64,000 nucleotides of DNA from Leclercia sp. LSNIH1 (GTDB lineage Bacteria > Pseudomonadota > Gammaproteobacteria > Enterobacterales > Enterobacteriaceae), in contig NZ_CP026167.1 in assembly GCF_002902985.1 (NCBI RefSeq), forward strand, positions 3,348,001-3,412,000, given 5' to 3'. Below the pieces are notes generated by a model, which saw only the letters and a list, made by a program, of their open reading frames with translations, did no database searches and was not told the origin of the DNA. A program made the position numbers and the translations under genes. This document shows positions 54,237 through 62,955 of this stretch, piece by piece. Position 1 is the stretch's first letter, and each line of letters starts with the position of its first letter.

Positions 54237-54410
54237 TCAGAAAAGCGAAATCAGCAGCGCAACCGGAAAACTCATCGGCCAGGTGGAGCCCACCAGAAAG
54301 GCGCTCAGGAAGCGGATACGTTTGCGATCTTTAGAGAGAAACCAGGTGATAAGCGCGCTGATGGCCGCCATGACGGCGTAAAACATTAACATCTTTTGAT
54401 ACAACGTCAT
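54237..54410 (-). CDS. ortT: Orphan membrane toxin OrtT (GhoT family)
   Basis: A 57-residue membrane peptide, the exact length of E. coli OrtT and GhoT. It has two hydrophobic helices and the family core RIRFLSAFLVG, STWPMSFPVALL, ending ISLF. GhoT/OrtT proteins insert in the inner membrane and lower ATP and proton motive force. E. coli OrtT (YdcX) has no antitoxin and lies between patD and ydcY. This gene has the same strand and lies between the same markers, though inserted genes separate them. No GhoS-like gene is near. The start ATG is preceded by GGTATTTGAA, a weak ribosome site. Too short to be caught by most gene finders. Confidence 0.85.
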   Translation of the reverse strand: MTLYQKMLMFYAVMAAISALITWFLSKDRKRIRFLSAFLVGSTWPMSFPVALLISLF

Positions 54411-54609
54411 TTCAAATACCCAATGTGCTGTTCAATAACCGCGCGCAATATGCGACATATGTTGATATGGATCAAGTATTTTTGTTACACATTATCCACA
54501 GTTTTTGCGTGGTAATAACAGTTAGGTATATCTTGCTACAACTTTTTGGCGGGAGCTGGCGGGACAAACGCTGACCAGGACCGCATTTTGCGGCCCTGGA
54601 AGTCCGGTT
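54411..54609. promoter_or_regulatory. Promoter region of ortT and end of the small peptide gene
   Basis: About 200 nt, AT-rich near ortT (plus-strand TATGTTGATATGGATCAAGT, then TTGTTACACATT). It contains a GC-rich stem near 54575-54602, GACCGCATTTTGCGGCCCTGG, partly self-complementary, just after the small peptide gene and probably its terminator. No gene seen. Confidence 0.35.
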
Positions 54610-54687
54610 CTACTTCTTAACCGGTTGAGGCTTTTTGTTACCCGAATCGGGTACTTTGCGGGATTTGTCTTTATCGACTTGTAGCAT
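54610..54687 (-). CDS. 25-residue basic peptide divergent from yeaR
   Basis: A short gene with an excellent ribosome site (AAAGGAG, 6 nt before ATG) encoding MLQVDKDKSRKVPDSGNKK and PQPVKK: highly charged, lysine-rich, no hydrophobic segment. A -10 like TATACT lies about 35 nt upstream. It shares its upstream region, including the NsrR-type box, with the yeaR operon. The sequence is not one I recognise. Expression is likely from the signals; function unknown. Confidence 0.5.
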   Translation of the reverse strand: MLQVDKDKSRKVPDSGNKKPQPVKK

Positions 54688-54748
54688 CAGACTCTCCTTT
54701 GTGGCCTTCGGCGTAGATAAGTATAGCCTGGAAAAAGCCCCCCCTTTA

Positions 54749-54771
54749 AAGTTGCATTTAAAATGCAATTT
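54749..54771. promoter_or_regulatory. NsrR-type operator upstream of the yeaR operon
   Basis: An exact 11-1-11 inverted repeat: AAGTTGCATTT, a central A, then AAATGCAATTT (10 of 11 arm positions complementary). This is the NsrR consensus layout (AANNTGCATTT half-sites). In E. coli the yeaR-yoaG operon is repressed by the nitric-oxide sensor NsrR and activated by NarL/NarP with nitrate. The box is 58 nt before the first yeaR start. Confidence 0.85.
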
Positions 54772-54828
54772 ATGATACAAAATAGCCATCACCCGAGCTG
54801 TAATGACCTCATCCACAGGGAGGACGTT

Positions 54829-55170
54829 ATGCTGCGTATTCCGCAACACTCTATTCACACCCGTTCCACACCGTTCTGGAACAAAGAGACTGCCCCGCCG
54901 GCCATTTTTAAGCGTCATCTGGATACCGGCACCCGTCCCGGCGTTTATCCGCGTCTTAGCGTGATGCAGGGTGCCGTGCGTTATCTGGGTTATACCGATG
55001 AAACGTCACCCGATCCGGACACCACATTGATCATTGAAAGCGGCCATTTTGCTGTTTTCCCGCCTGAACGCTGGCATCACATCGAGCTGATGAGTGACGA
55101 TACCCTCTTTAATATCGATTTTTTTGTTGAACCCGAGGTTCTAAAATTTGCCGGGCGTTCTCACGCCTGA
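54829..55170 (+). CDS. yeaR: YeaR (DUF1971, nitrate/NO-responsive), copy 1
   Basis: A 113-residue cupin-like protein matching E. coli YeaR (MLRIPQHSIHTRSTPFWNKE, GTRPGVYPRLSVMQGAVRYL, PPERWHHIELMSDDTLFNID). YeaR belongs to the DUF1971/TehB-like group, linked to nitrate, nitrite and tellurite stress. The start follows GGGAGG. First gene of a three-gene operon behind the NsrR-type box. In E. coli the locus is elsewhere on the chromosome. Confidence 0.9.
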   Translation: MLRIPQHSIHTRSTPFWNKETAPPAIFKRHLDTGTRPGVYPRLSVMQGAVRYLGYTDETSPDPDTTLIIESGHFAVFPPERWHHIELMSDDTLFNIDFFVEPEVLKFAGRSHA

Positions 55171-55180
55171 GGAGCTAACG

Positions 55181-55534
55181 ATGTTACGTATTCCTGCCAA
55201 TTTTGTGCATACCCGTGCCACTCCCTTCTGGACTAAAGAGACTGCACCTGCCGCGCTTTTCACCCATCACAACACCAAAGCAGGCATCTATGGCCGTCTG
55301 TCCGTGATGCAGGGCGCCGTAAAATATTTTGGATTTCCGGACGGCGACGCCACCGAATCTGATATGGAGCTGTTGATTGAAGCCGGAAGTTTCGGTATTT
55401 CCCCGCCGCAAAAATGGCATCGTATCGAACTCATGACCGAGGACACCGTGTTCAATATCGACTTTTTTGCCGACCCTGAGGTGACGCTGAATGGCGCAGG
55501 CTTGGGTAAAGTCGTTAATACTCACAAGGAGTAA
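55181..55534 (+). CDS. YeaR-like protein (DUF1971), copy 2
   Basis: A 117-residue paralogue of the preceding protein (MLRIPANFVHTRATPFWTKE, LSVMQGAVKYFGFPDG, PPQKWHRIELMTEDTVFNID), about 60 percent alike by eye. It starts 10 nt after copy 1 with GGAG at 6 nt. E. coli has only one yeaR, so this is a local tandem duplication that has diverged, mostly in the middle and the C-terminal tail. Confidence 0.88.
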   Translation: MLRIPANFVHTRATPFWTKETAPAALFTHHNTKAGIYGRLSVMQGAVKYFGFPDGDATESDMELLIEAGSFGISPPQKWHRIELMTEDTVFNIDFFADPEVTLNGAGLGKVVNTHKE

Positions 55535-55538
55535 CGTC

Positions 55539-55721
55539 ATGGGCAAAGCAACGTATACCGTTACCGTCACCAATAACAGCAACGGGGTGTCGGTGGATTA
55601 CGAGACGGATGCCCCCATGGAGCTGCTCGTCCCGGATGTCGCTGCCGACGTGGTGAAAGAGCTGGTGAACACCGTGCGCGCCTACGACACGGAAAACGAG
55701 CACGAGGTGTGCGGCTGGTAG
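55539..55721 (+). CDS. yoaG: YoaG homologue
   Basis: A 60-residue protein nearly identical to E. coli YoaG (MGKATYTVTVTNNSNGVSVD, ending ENEHEVCGW), whose structure is a small dimer of unknown function. It follows copy 2 of yeaR by 4 nt with AAGGAG upstream, closing the nitrosative-stress operon. It converges on the flagellin gene 15 nt away. Confidence 0.93.
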   Translation: MGKATYTVTVTNNSNGVSVDYETDAPMELLVPDVAADVVKELVNTVRAYDTENEHEVCGW

Positions 55722-55736
55722 TTTGCCGCTCCCTTC

Positions 55737-57185
55737 TTACATTTTGAGCAGTTCAAGCACCGTTTGCGGCGCCTGATTCGCCATTTTCAGGGCCGCATTC
55801 TGGCTCTGCGCCAGGATCTGCGCCCGGGCAAGCTGGCTGGCCTCGGCGGCATAGTCGGCATCCTGGATGCGGCTGCGGGCGGCCTGCATCGCCACACCCT
55901 GCTGTGAAAGCACCGCTTTGCTGGATTCAAACCGGTTCATCATTGCGCCATACTGCCCACGATAGCTGCTCACTTTCTCCAGCGCGGCATCCAGTAATCC
56001 CATACATTTTCTGGCCCCCGCCTCGGAGGCCATATCGCTATTTTCCAGCTGCAGCGTCTTTAAATCCGTCGGGGTCGGCTCGATGGTGGTGGTTTGCATC
56101 TGCTCCCCAAAATTGGCGCTGGTCACCACCTCTATGGGACGGCTCTGCTTCGGCGGAACCGCCGGGGTCATTGTCGGCGTCGGCAAGGTTCCCCAGGTAA
56201 TGTTGCTGGTAAAGGAGCCGCTCCCCACCACCATCACCAGCAGATCTTCGGAGACGGTATCCAGCGTCATGCGTTCGATGCGGTTCGAACCGTTAGCCCC
56301 GTCGTTCCAGGCGCCAATCGCTTTATCTTCATAGCGATCGCCATCGCCGCTGTAGGTAATGGTCATCCCGTTATAGTTAAGCGATTCCCCGCTGAGGCTC
56401 CAGCTCGGGCCGCCCTCAATTAGCTGGCTATCGTCATAGACCGCCCCGCTGCTAAAACCGTTTTTAGCCGTCAGTACCGATGCGGTGGCTTTGGTGCCAT
56501 CAGTGATGCCGCGGCTGACCCAGGTATAATCCGCATCAGGGCCGGATAAAGGTGTCCCGGCGAGATGTTTTCCATCCCGGGTAAATAACTGTAGATCGTC
56601 ATCCAGACCCAGCGAATCAATGGTAATGGTGATATTCGTCGACCCGGCCGGAATATAGGCCAGCGGAATAATTCCAGAACTGAATGAATAATCGGTTCCG
56701 GCTAGCGGGAATTTGTTGTTTAACGGCGGTACGTCGCCGATTAATTGCGGCGGTAATACCGGCTTATCGGTCGCCAGCGGATATTGACCGAAGATCTCAG
56801 TCTGCTCCGAGACCTGGGTAATGGTCGCCAGGATCTGCTGATACTCCTGGTTGATACTCTCCCGGTCAGACGGCGACAGCGTGCCGTTCGCCGCCTGGAT
56901 CGCCAGGCTTTTGGCTTTAATCAGCATATTCCCGATATCGCTCAGGCTCCCTTCCGCCGTCTGCGCCAGGCTTATGGCGTCATCGAGCCCGCGGGAGATA
57001 ACGCTATCCGCATTGATATTTGAAAACATCCGGTTGGCAATGGCCTGCCCGGCCGCGTCATCCTTCGCGCTATTGATACGCAAGCCGGATGACAGGCGTT
57101 CAATGGTTTGAGAAAGCATCGTCGTGTTTGCTTTCCGGGACTTAAGCGAGAGCCCGGCAATCTCGTTATGATTAATTGCAAGCAT
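55737..57185 (-). CDS. Flagellin with an unusual central domain
   Basis: A 482-residue flagellin. Residues 1-135 (INHNEIAGLSLKSRKANTTM, LSSGLRINSAKDDAAGQAIA) and 378-482 (QDADYAAEASQLARAQILAQ, ending TVLELLKM) are the D0/D1 filament core. The exposed middle, about 140-365, is not a usual D2/D3. It is Gly/Asp/Thr-rich and includes IPAGSTNITITIDSLGLDDD with LQLFTRDGKHLAG, which reads like a secreted beta-sandwich (PPC or P-domain type) module. No HExxH metalloprotease motif is present. It has its own sigma-28 promoter and no flagellar neighbours, so it is an orphan, possibly minor or phase-specific filament protein. Confidence 0.85.
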   Translation of the reverse strand: MLAINHNEIAGLSLKSRKANTTMLSQTIERLSSGLRINSAKDDAAGQAIANRMFSNINADSVISRGLDDAISLAQTAEGSLSDIGNMLIKAKSLAIQAANGTLSPSDRESINQEYQQILATITQVSEQTEIFGQYPLATDKPVLPPQLIGDVPPLNNKFPLAGTDYSFSSGIIPLAYIPAGSTNITITIDSLGLDDDLQLFTRDGKHLAGTPLSGPDADYTWVSRGITDGTKATASVLTAKNGFSSGAVYDDSQLIEGGPSWSLSGESLNYNGMTITYSGDGDRYEDKAIGAWNDGANGSNRIERMTLDTVSEDLLVMVVGSGSFTSNITWGTLPTPTMTPAVPPKQSRPIEVVTSANFGEQMQTTTIEPTPTDLKTLQLENSDMASEAGARKCMGLLDAALEKVSSYRGQYGAMMNRFESSKAVLSQQGVAMQAARSRIQDADYAAEASQLARAQILAQSQNAALKMANQAPQTVLELLKM

Positions 57186-57218
57186 GATGAACAGGGCCGT
57201 TTGTCTGGTCTGACTACT

Positions 57219-57245
57219 CTATCGGCCCGCTCAAAATTTTATTTA
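57219..57245 (-). promoter_or_regulatory. Sigma-28 (FliA) promoter of the flagellin gene
   Basis: Minus strand TAAATAAA, 11 bases, GCCGATAG, against consensus TAAAGTTT-N11-GCCGATAA: both halves match well and spacing is exact. It is 34 nt upstream of the start codon. Confidence 0.85.
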
Positions 57246-57344
57246 GGAAATATTTTATAAAACCAAACGATATATTTTCCCCCTGAGATAAGGGGCAGCA
57301 AAATATATTTCTAAGTTAATGTATTCAATAAAATATATTATTGC

Positions 57345-57372
57345 GCGCCGGTTACCGTGCAGTAACCGGCGC
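57345..57372 (-). terminator. Hairpin ending the ydcSTUV-patD operon
   Basis: GCGCCGGTTAC and GTAACCGGCGC are exact complements over a 6-base loop, 10 nt past the patD stop, with an AT-rich stretch after it on the minus strand. The T-run is poor (AATAATATATTTT). Confidence 0.65.
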
Positions 57373-57382
57373 TGGGCACAGA

Positions 57383-58807
57383 TCAGTGCTTAAACATGAT
57401 ATGACGAACCACGGTGTAGTCTTCCAGACCATACACCGACATATCCTTGCCGTAGCCTGACATTTTCATCCCGCCGTGGGGCATTTCGCTCACCAGCATA
57501 AAGTGAGTGTTAACCCAGGTGCAGCCGTACTGGAGATGGGCGCTGACGCGGTGCGCGCGGCCCACATCCTGGGTCCACACGGAAGAGGCCAGCCCATACT
57601 GCGAATCGTTGGCCCAGTTCAGCACCTCCTCTTCGTCGTCGAATGGCGTCACGCTCACCACCGGACCAAACACCTCCCGCTGGACGATGGCATCTTCCTG
57701 CCTCGCCCCTGCCAGCACGGTGGGCTGGAACCAGTAACCTTTACCGTCGTGCTTGCTGCCGCCGGTGATCACCTGTACATGTCCCAGGGCTTTCGCCTCA
57801 TCCACCGCTTTGCACACCCGGTCGAGATGCGCCTGGGAGCTTAACGGACCCAGTTCGGTGCTCTCCTCATTCGGATCGCCGATCTTCAGGCTGGCGACCG
57901 CGGCCCCCAGTTTTTCCACCAGCGCGGCGTATATCCCTTTTTGGGCGTAGATACGACAGGCGGCGGTACAGTCCTGCCCGGCGTTGTAGAAGCCGAAGGT
58001 ACGTACCCCCTCCACCACCGCGTCGAGATCGGCATCGTCAAAGACAATCACCGGCGCTTTGCCGCCCAGCTCCATATGGGTGCGCTTAATCGTCGAGGCG
58101 GTATGACCGATGATATGTTCGCCAGTGGCGATAGAGCCGGTGAGCGACACCATGCGCACCTTTTCGTGCCCGGTCAGCGGGTCGCCCACGGTTTTACCCC
58201 GGCCAAACAGCACGTTAATGACCCCGGCCGGGAAGATATCTTTTGCCAGCTCCGCCAGCTTCAGGGCGGTGAGCGGCGTGATTTCAGAGGGTTTGAGCAC
58301 CACGCAGTTACCGGCCGCCAGCGCGGGCGCCAGCTTCCACGCCGCCATCATCAGGGGATAGTTCCACGGTGCAATCGACGCGACAACGCCAACCGGGTCG
58401 CGGCGGATCATGGAGGTGTGCCCCTCCAGATATTCTCCTGCCGCCGAACCGTGCAGAGTACGCGCCGCCCCGGCAAAGAAGCGGAACACGTCGGCAATCG
58501 CCGGAATCTCATCCCCCATCACGCAGTGCAGCGGTTTGCCGCAGTTCTGCGACTCCAGCCGGGCTAAGGTGTCAGCCTGAGCGTCGATGGTGTCCGCCAG
58601 CTTCAGCAGACACTCGGCGCGGCTTTTTGGCGTGGTCCGCCCCCAGCTGGCAAACGCGCGGTCCGCGGCCTGCACGGCTGCGTCCACCTGGGCGGGAGAG
58701 GCCTCGGCGATCTCCTGCAGCACCTCGCCGGTGGCAGGGTTATAGACCGGCTGCTTTTCCCCTTCGCCGTTGACCAGTTCACCATTAATCAGCAGTTGAG
58801 TTTGCAT
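57383..58807 (-). CDS. patD: Gamma-aminobutyraldehyde dehydrogenase PatD
   Basis: A 474-residue NAD-dependent aldehyde dehydrogenase matching E. coli PatD (YdcW) in length and sequence. The active site is complete: Asn in [13 protein letters not shown], Glu246 in MELGGKAP and the nucleophile Cys280 in [11 protein letters not shown]. It oxidises 4-aminobutanal, made from putrescine by PatA, to GABA. It is the last gene of the ydcSTUV operon, 24 nt after ydcV, which fits a polyamine uptake-and-use unit. Cytoplasmic. Confidence 0.96.
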   Translation of the reverse strand: MQTQLLINGELVNGEGEKQPVYNPATGEVLQEIAEASPAQVDAAVQAADRAFASWGRTTPKSRAECLLKLADTIDAQADTLARLESQNCGKPLHCVMGDEIPAIADVFRFFAGAARTLHGSAAGEYLEGHTSMIRRDPVGVVASIAPWNYPLMMAAWKLAPALAAGNCVVLKPSEITPLTALKLAELAKDIFPAGVINVLFGRGKTVGDPLTGHEKVRMVSLTGSIATGEHIIGHTASTIKRTHMELGGKAPVIVFDDADLDAVVEGVRTFGFYNAGQDCTAACRIYAQKGIYAALVEKLGAAVASLKIGDPNEESTELGPLSSQAHLDRVCKAVDEAKALGHVQVITGGSKHDGKGYWFQPTVLAGARQEDAIVQREVFGPVVSVTPFDDEEEVLNWANDSQYGLASSVWTQDVGRAHRVSAHLQYGCTWVNTHFMLVSEMPHGGMKMSGYGKDMSVYGLEDYTVVRHIMFKH

Positions 58808-58831
58808 AGCTTTGTCCTGTTTCAGTCAAGG

Positions 58832-59641
58832 TTATTTCCCGCTTCCGGCTACGTTTTCGCCGTCGCGGGTCAGCCACCAGGCCCCCAGAATGGGAATGGC
58901 GGTCACCAGCATAACCAGCAGTGCCACCACGTTTGTTACCGGTACATCGCGGGGACGCCCAAGCTGGTTTAACAGCCACAGCGGTAACGTGCGCTCATGT
59001 CCGGCGGTAAAGGTCGTCACGATAATCTCATCGAACGACAGGGCGAACGCCAGCATACCCCCCGCCAGCAGCGCCGACCCCAGATTGGGCAGCACCACGT
59101 AGCGGAAGGTTTGCCAGCCGTTAGCGCCTAAATCCATCGAGGCTTCAACCAGGCTCCAGGAGGTGCGCCGGAAACGGGCAATCACATTATTGAACACCAC
59201 CACCACGCAAAACGTGGCGTGACCGAGGATGATGGTGAAGAAACCAGGCTCCAGATCAATGGTCTTGAACGCCGTCAGCAGCGCCAGACCGGTGATGATC
59301 CCCGGCAGGGCGATGGGCAGGATCAGCATCAGCGATACCGCGTTCTTGCCAAAGAACTCCCGCCGCCATAGCGCCGCGGCCGCCAGGGTGCCCAGCACCA
59401 GCGCAATGGCCGTCGACAAAGCCGCGATTTTCAGTGACAACGTCACAGCTTCAATAATGTCGCTGCGCGTCGCCGCGGCACTGAACCACTTCAGCGTCAG
59501 CCCCTGTGGCGGAAAACTGAACGCCGCGTCCTCGGTATTAAAAGCATAGATGGCAATAATCAGCAGCGGAAAGTGGAGGAAGATCACCCCGCCCCAGGTG
59601 GCGATTTTCAGAAACAGCGGTGCGCGTTCAGAGTGCATCAA
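58832..59641 (-). CDS. ydcV: ABC transporter permease YdcV (spermidine/putrescine type)
   Basis: A 269-residue inner-membrane permease of the PotC class, six helices, with the EAA loop [20 protein letters not shown]. It pairs with YdcU as the second half of the channel. Its start overlaps the ydcU stop by 14 nt. The substrate is probably putrescine or a related polyamine, from homology and linkage to patD. Confidence 0.94.
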   Translation of the reverse strand: MMHSERAPLFLKIATWGGVIFLHFPLLIIAIYAFNTEDAAFSFPPQGLTLKWFSAAATRSDIIEAVTLSLKIAALSTAIALVLGTLAAAALWRREFFGKNAVSLMLILPIALPGIITGLALLTAFKTIDLEPGFFTIILGHATFCVVVVFNNVIARFRRTSWSLVEASMDLGANGWQTFRYVVLPNLGSALLAGGMLAFALSFDEIIVTTFTAGHERTLPLWLLNQLGRPRDVPVTNVVALLVMLVTAIPILGAWWLTRDGENVAGSGK

Positions 59642-60572
59642 ACGCTCCCAGACGTTTCACGAACGCCAGATAGAGGGTAATGAGAACAATCGGCACCAGG
59701 ATGAAGGCCGCCGCCATGGGCATATTGCCAATCGCCCCCTGCTGGGAGTAGACCATCTGTCCGATAAAGTAGCCCGGCGGCCCCACCAGTTGCGGCACGA
59801 TGAAGTCGCCCAGCGTCAGGGAGAAGGTGAAGATCGACCCGGCCGCGATGCCCGGGATCGCCAGGGGCAGCACGACATAGCGGAAGGTCTGCCGCGGCCG
59901 GGCGCCGAGATCGGCTGAGGCTTGCAGCAGCGACGGCGGCAGACGCTCCAGCGCCGCCTGCACCGGCAGGATCATAAACGGCAGCCAGATATAGACGAAT
60001 ACCAGAAAGCGCCCCAACCCGGAGGTGGAGAGCGTACTGCCTCCCACGCCCGGCACCGTCAATAGCGAGGTGAGCAGCGGCTCCAGCCCCATATGGCTGA
60101 GAAACCACTGCGCCACGCCATCCTTGGCCAGCAGCAGCGTCCAGGCGTAGGCCTTGACGATATAGCTGGCCCACATCGGCAGCATCACCGCGATATAGAA
60201 GAAGGCTTTCCACTTTCCGTGGGTGTAGCGCGCCATATACCAGGCCATCGGGAAGGCCAGAATCGCGCTGCCGATGGTGACGGCAATCGCCATCGTCAGG
60301 GTACGCAGGATGATGTCGTAGTTGGCGGGATTAAACAGCGCGCGGATGTTGGCGAAGGTCAAATCCGGCGTGACCGCCATGGTGAAGTCATCGAAGGTGT
60401 AGAATCCCTGCCACAGCAGGGTGAACAGCGACCCGAGATAGACGATGCCAAACCACATCAGCGGCCCGAGCAGGAGTAAAAACAGCCCCAGCGACGGCCT
60501 GCGCCAGAACAGCGCTGACAGACGTCCCGACAGGCCGTGCGAAGCCGGTGGCGGCGAAACGCTCATCTCCAT
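59628..60572 (-). CDS. ydcU: ABC transporter permease YdcU
   Basis: A 314-residue permease of the PotB class with an N-terminal helix ([20 protein letters not shown]), several further helices and the EAA loop [20 protein letters not shown]. The start MEMSVSPP is chosen because AGGAGAGG stands 7 nt upstream; the longer start would place the ribosome site inside the gene. It lies 1 nt from the ydcT stop. Confidence 0.93.
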   Translation of the reverse strand: MEMSVSPPPASHGLSGRLSALFWRRPSLGLFLLLLGPLMWFGIVYLGSLFTLLWQGFYTFDDFTMAVTPDLTFANIRALFNPANYDIILRTLTMAIAVTIGSAILAFPMAWYMARYTHGKWKAFFYIAVMLPMWASYIVKAYAWTLLLAKDGVAQWFLSHMGLEPLLTSLLTVPGVGGSTLSTSGLGRFLVFVYIWLPFMILPVQAALERLPPSLLQASADLGARPRQTFRYVVLPLAIPGIAAGSIFTFSLTLGDFIVPQLVGPPGYFIGQMVYSQQGAIGNMPMAAAFILVPIVLITLYLAFVKRLGAFDAL

Positions 60573-60573
60573 T

Positions 60574-61587
60574 TCACCTCTCCTCATGCAGCGGCACCAT
60601 AGCGTCGCGCGCCCACGAGGCGGTCACCTGCTGCCCGGCCTCAACCCCTGGGGCCAGCGCGGAGCCGGTCAGGTTGGCCTGGCTCACCAGCAGTTTCTCC
60701 CCCTCGGCAAGCCGCAGCTCGTAACGGGTCGCCGCCCCCTGAAACTGCACCGCCTGCACCTGGCCCAGCACCTGAATTTCACCCTGCCCGTCCAGACGAA
60801 TATGCTCCGGGCGCAGGGAGTAGCTACCGGCCATGCCGCAGACGCGCCGGGCGGTGGCGTCGGTAAAGACGTTCGAGGTGCCAACGAAGCTGGCGACAAA
60901 CGGGGTGCGTGGACGCAGATAGAGCTCCCGCGGGGTATCCACCTGCTCGATTCGCCCGTTGTTAAAGACCGCCACCCGGTCAGACATCGACAGTGCTTCC
61001 CCCTGATCGTGAGTGACGAAAATAAAGGTGATGCCCAGCTCCTGCTGCAGTTTTTTCAGCTCAAACTGCATCTGCTCCCGCAGCTTGAGATCCAGCGCGC
61101 CGAGGGGTTCGTCCAGCAGCAGAACACGGGGCTGATTGACCAGCGCCCGGGCAATCGCCACCCGCTGACGCTGGCCCCCGGAGAGCTGGGAAGGCTTGCG
61201 CGCTTCGGCAAAACTGAGGCCGACCTTCTCCAGCGCCTCGCGGGCCTGGGCCTGGCGGGTAGATTTGTTGATCCCCTTCACCATCAGCCCGTAGGCCACG
61301 TTCTCGAGGATCGACATATGGGGAAACAGGGCATAGTCCTGAAAGACGGTATTGACGTCCCGCTCCCAGGGAGGGAGTTCGCTGGCGTCTTTGCCAAAGA
61401 TAGCTATCGCGCCACCGCTCAGCTGCTCGAAACCGGCAATCAGGCGCAGGCAGGTGGTTTTGCCGGAGCCCGAAGGCCCCAGCATGGAGAAAAACTCCCC
61501 GTCACGGATCCGGATCGTTACCCCATCCACCGCACGCACATCGCCATACAGGCGGGAGACATCGTTAAACTCTACTGCGTAGGTCAT
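60574..61587 (-). CDS. ydcT: ABC transporter ATPase YdcT
   Basis: A 337-residue ATPase of the PotA type: Walker A GPSGSGKTT near residue 39, signature LSGGQRQRVAIA, Walker B LLLDEPLGALD, and a C-terminal TOBE domain (about 240-337). The start at MTYAVEFNDVSRLYG has AGGGAG upstream and gives the E. coli length. It energises the YdcU/YdcV channel. Confidence 0.95.
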   Translation of the reverse strand: MTYAVEFNDVSRLYGDVRAVDGVTIRIRDGEFFSMLGPSGSGKTTCLRLIAGFEQLSGGAIAIFGKDASELPPWERDVNTVFQDYALFPHMSILENVAYGLMVKGINKSTRQAQAREALEKVGLSFAEARKPSQLSGGQRQRVAIARALVNQPRVLLLDEPLGALDLKLREQMQFELKKLQQELGITFIFVTHDQGEALSMSDRVAVFNNGRIEQVDTPRELYLRPRTPFVASFVGTSNVFTDATARRVCGMAGSYSLRPEHIRLDGQGEIQVLGQVQAVQFQGAATRYELRLAEGEKLLVSQANLTGSALAPGVEAGQQVTASWARDAMVPLHEER

Positions 61588-61603
61588 ATTCCGCTCCCTG
61601 CGC

Positions 61604-62749
61604 TTAACGACCGCCCATGATGGCGATATAGTCCTGAACCCAGCGGCTGTAAGGGACAAATTTGCCACCGTTGGCGACAGGGGTTTTCCAGAACAGGATC
61701 TTGTCGAAATAGGTGTAGCCGTTGGTTTCACAGCCTTTATCGCCGAGCAGAGTGCTGGCTTTACAGCCTTCTGCCACCACTGGCAGGGAACCGAACCATC
61801 CCGCCAGATCGCCCTGCACTTTTGGCGTCAGGGACCAGTTCATCCACTTATAGGCGCACATCGGGTGTTTGGCATCGGCGTGCAGCATCGTGGTATCCGC
61901 CCACCCTGTCACCCCCTCTTTCGGGAAGACGGTGCCTATCGGCTGATTCTCGCCTTTGAGGGCGTTGGCCTGATAGGGCCAGGCGCTGGAAGCCACCACC
62001 CCTTCGTTTTTGAAGTCACTCATCTGCACCGTCGTGTCGTGCCAGTAGCGGTGCACGAGTGCATGCTGATCTTTCAGCACGTTTAACACCGCCGTGTACT
62101 GCGCTTCCGTCAACTGGTAGGGATCGGTGATGCCCAGATCTGGCTGGGTGGCTTTGACATAGAGCGCCGCATCGGCAATGTAGATCGGCCCATCGTAGGC
62201 CTGCACGCGCCCTTTGTTGGATTTGCCGTCCGGCAGGGTCTGTTCTTTAAACACCACGCCCCACGTATCAGGCGGTGTCGGGAAGGTTTTGGTGTTGTAC
62301 ATCAGCAGGTTTGGCCCCCACTGATAGGGCGTGCCGTAGGCCTTGCCGTTAACGTTGAACCACTCCCCTTTGACGATCCTGGGGTCGAGGGTTTTCCAGT
62401 TGGGGATCAGGTCCGGGTTGATGGGCTGAACGCGTTTGCCCATGATCAGGCGCAGAGAGGCGTCGCCGGAGGCGGTCACCAGATCGTATCCGCCCTTCGC
62501 CATCAGGCTCACCATCTCATCGGATGTCGCGGCGGTTTTGACGTTAACTTTACAGCCGGTCTCTTTTTCAAACTGGGTGACCCAGTCGTAGTTTTTATCG
62601 GTCTCGCCCCGTTCGATATAGCCCGGCCAGGCAATGATATCCAGACGACCTTCGCCATTGCCGATCTCTTTTGGCGGCTCTGCCGCTTGCGCAGTCAAAA
62701 TAGTCATGCCGAGCGCGCACAGGCTGCTACGGGCAAATGTTTTGCTCAT
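61604..62749 (-). CDS. ydcS: Periplasmic polyamine-type binding protein YdcS
   Basis: A 381-residue binding protein of the PotD type with a signal peptide (MSKTFARSSLCALGMTILTA), the same length as E. coli YdcS. Typical stretches are RLDIIAWPGYIERGETDKNY, DLVTASGDASLRLIMGK and TPYQWGPNLLMYNTKTF. E. coli YdcS was reported to have polyhydroxybutyrate synthase activity and to affect competence, besides its binding role. First gene of the operon; 16 nt before ydcT. Confidence 0.95.
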   Translation of the reverse strand: MSKTFARSSLCALGMTILTAQAAEPPKEIGNGEGRLDIIAWPGYIERGETDKNYDWVTQFEKETGCKVNVKTAATSDEMVSLMAKGGYDLVTASGDASLRLIMGKRVQPINPDLIPNWKTLDPRIVKGEWFNVNGKAYGTPYQWGPNLLMYNTKTFPTPPDTWGVVFKEQTLPDGKSNKGRVQAYDGPIYIADAALYVKATQPDLGITDPYQLTEAQYTAVLNVLKDQHALVHRYWHDTTVQMSDFKNEGVVASSAWPYQANALKGENQPIGTVFPKEGVTGWADTTMLHADAKHPMCAYKWMNWSLTPKVQGDLAGWFGSLPVVAEGCKASTLLGDKGCETNGYTYFDKILFWKTPVANGGKFVPYSRWVQDYIAIMGGR

Positions 62750-62905
62750 ACGTATTACTCCTGTCGTAATGAAATCAGAAGGCAGCCGTGCCGGTAGAAT
62801 ATCTCCTTAATTAAACGTAGACCGCGCCATTGCAGCGCACCCGGCAGGCCTGAGAAATTTCGCCAGGTTGTGACCGGGGGCGCATTCCCCGGTAACTGGA
62901 TTATA
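62750..62905 (-). promoter_or_regulatory. ydcS promoter and structured 5' leader
   Basis: A perfect -10 TATAAT lies at 62900-62905 (minus strand), about 150 nt before ydcS, with a poor -35. Just downstream, ACCGGGG and CCCCGGT (62873-62893) form a stem, followed by CCTGGCGAAATTTCTCAGG and a GC-rich stretch, so the transcript would start with a folded leader. The ribosome site is ACAGGAG. No known riboswitch class is recognised. Confidence 0.5.
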
Positions 62906-62955
62906 GACAAGGGGTTAGCAGGCGATGAGGTTATGCATATTTCCTATGAGCGATA

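Noticed and set aside
54411..54609. GhoS-type antitoxin partner for the GhoT-family toxin
   Set aside because: No frame upstream of the toxin encodes a GhoS-like protein, which supports the orphan OrtT assignment.
55737..57185. Flagellinolysin (metalloprotease flagellin)
   Set aside because: No HExxH motif anywhere in the central domain.
60445..61620. 391-codon plus-strand frame over ydcT
   Set aside because: Antisense to ydcT with its conserved ATPase motifs; no start signals.
62750..62905. Glycine, TPP or guanidine riboswitch in the ydcS leader
   Set aside because: The stems do not carry the conserved core sequences of these classes; only a generic folded leader can be supported.
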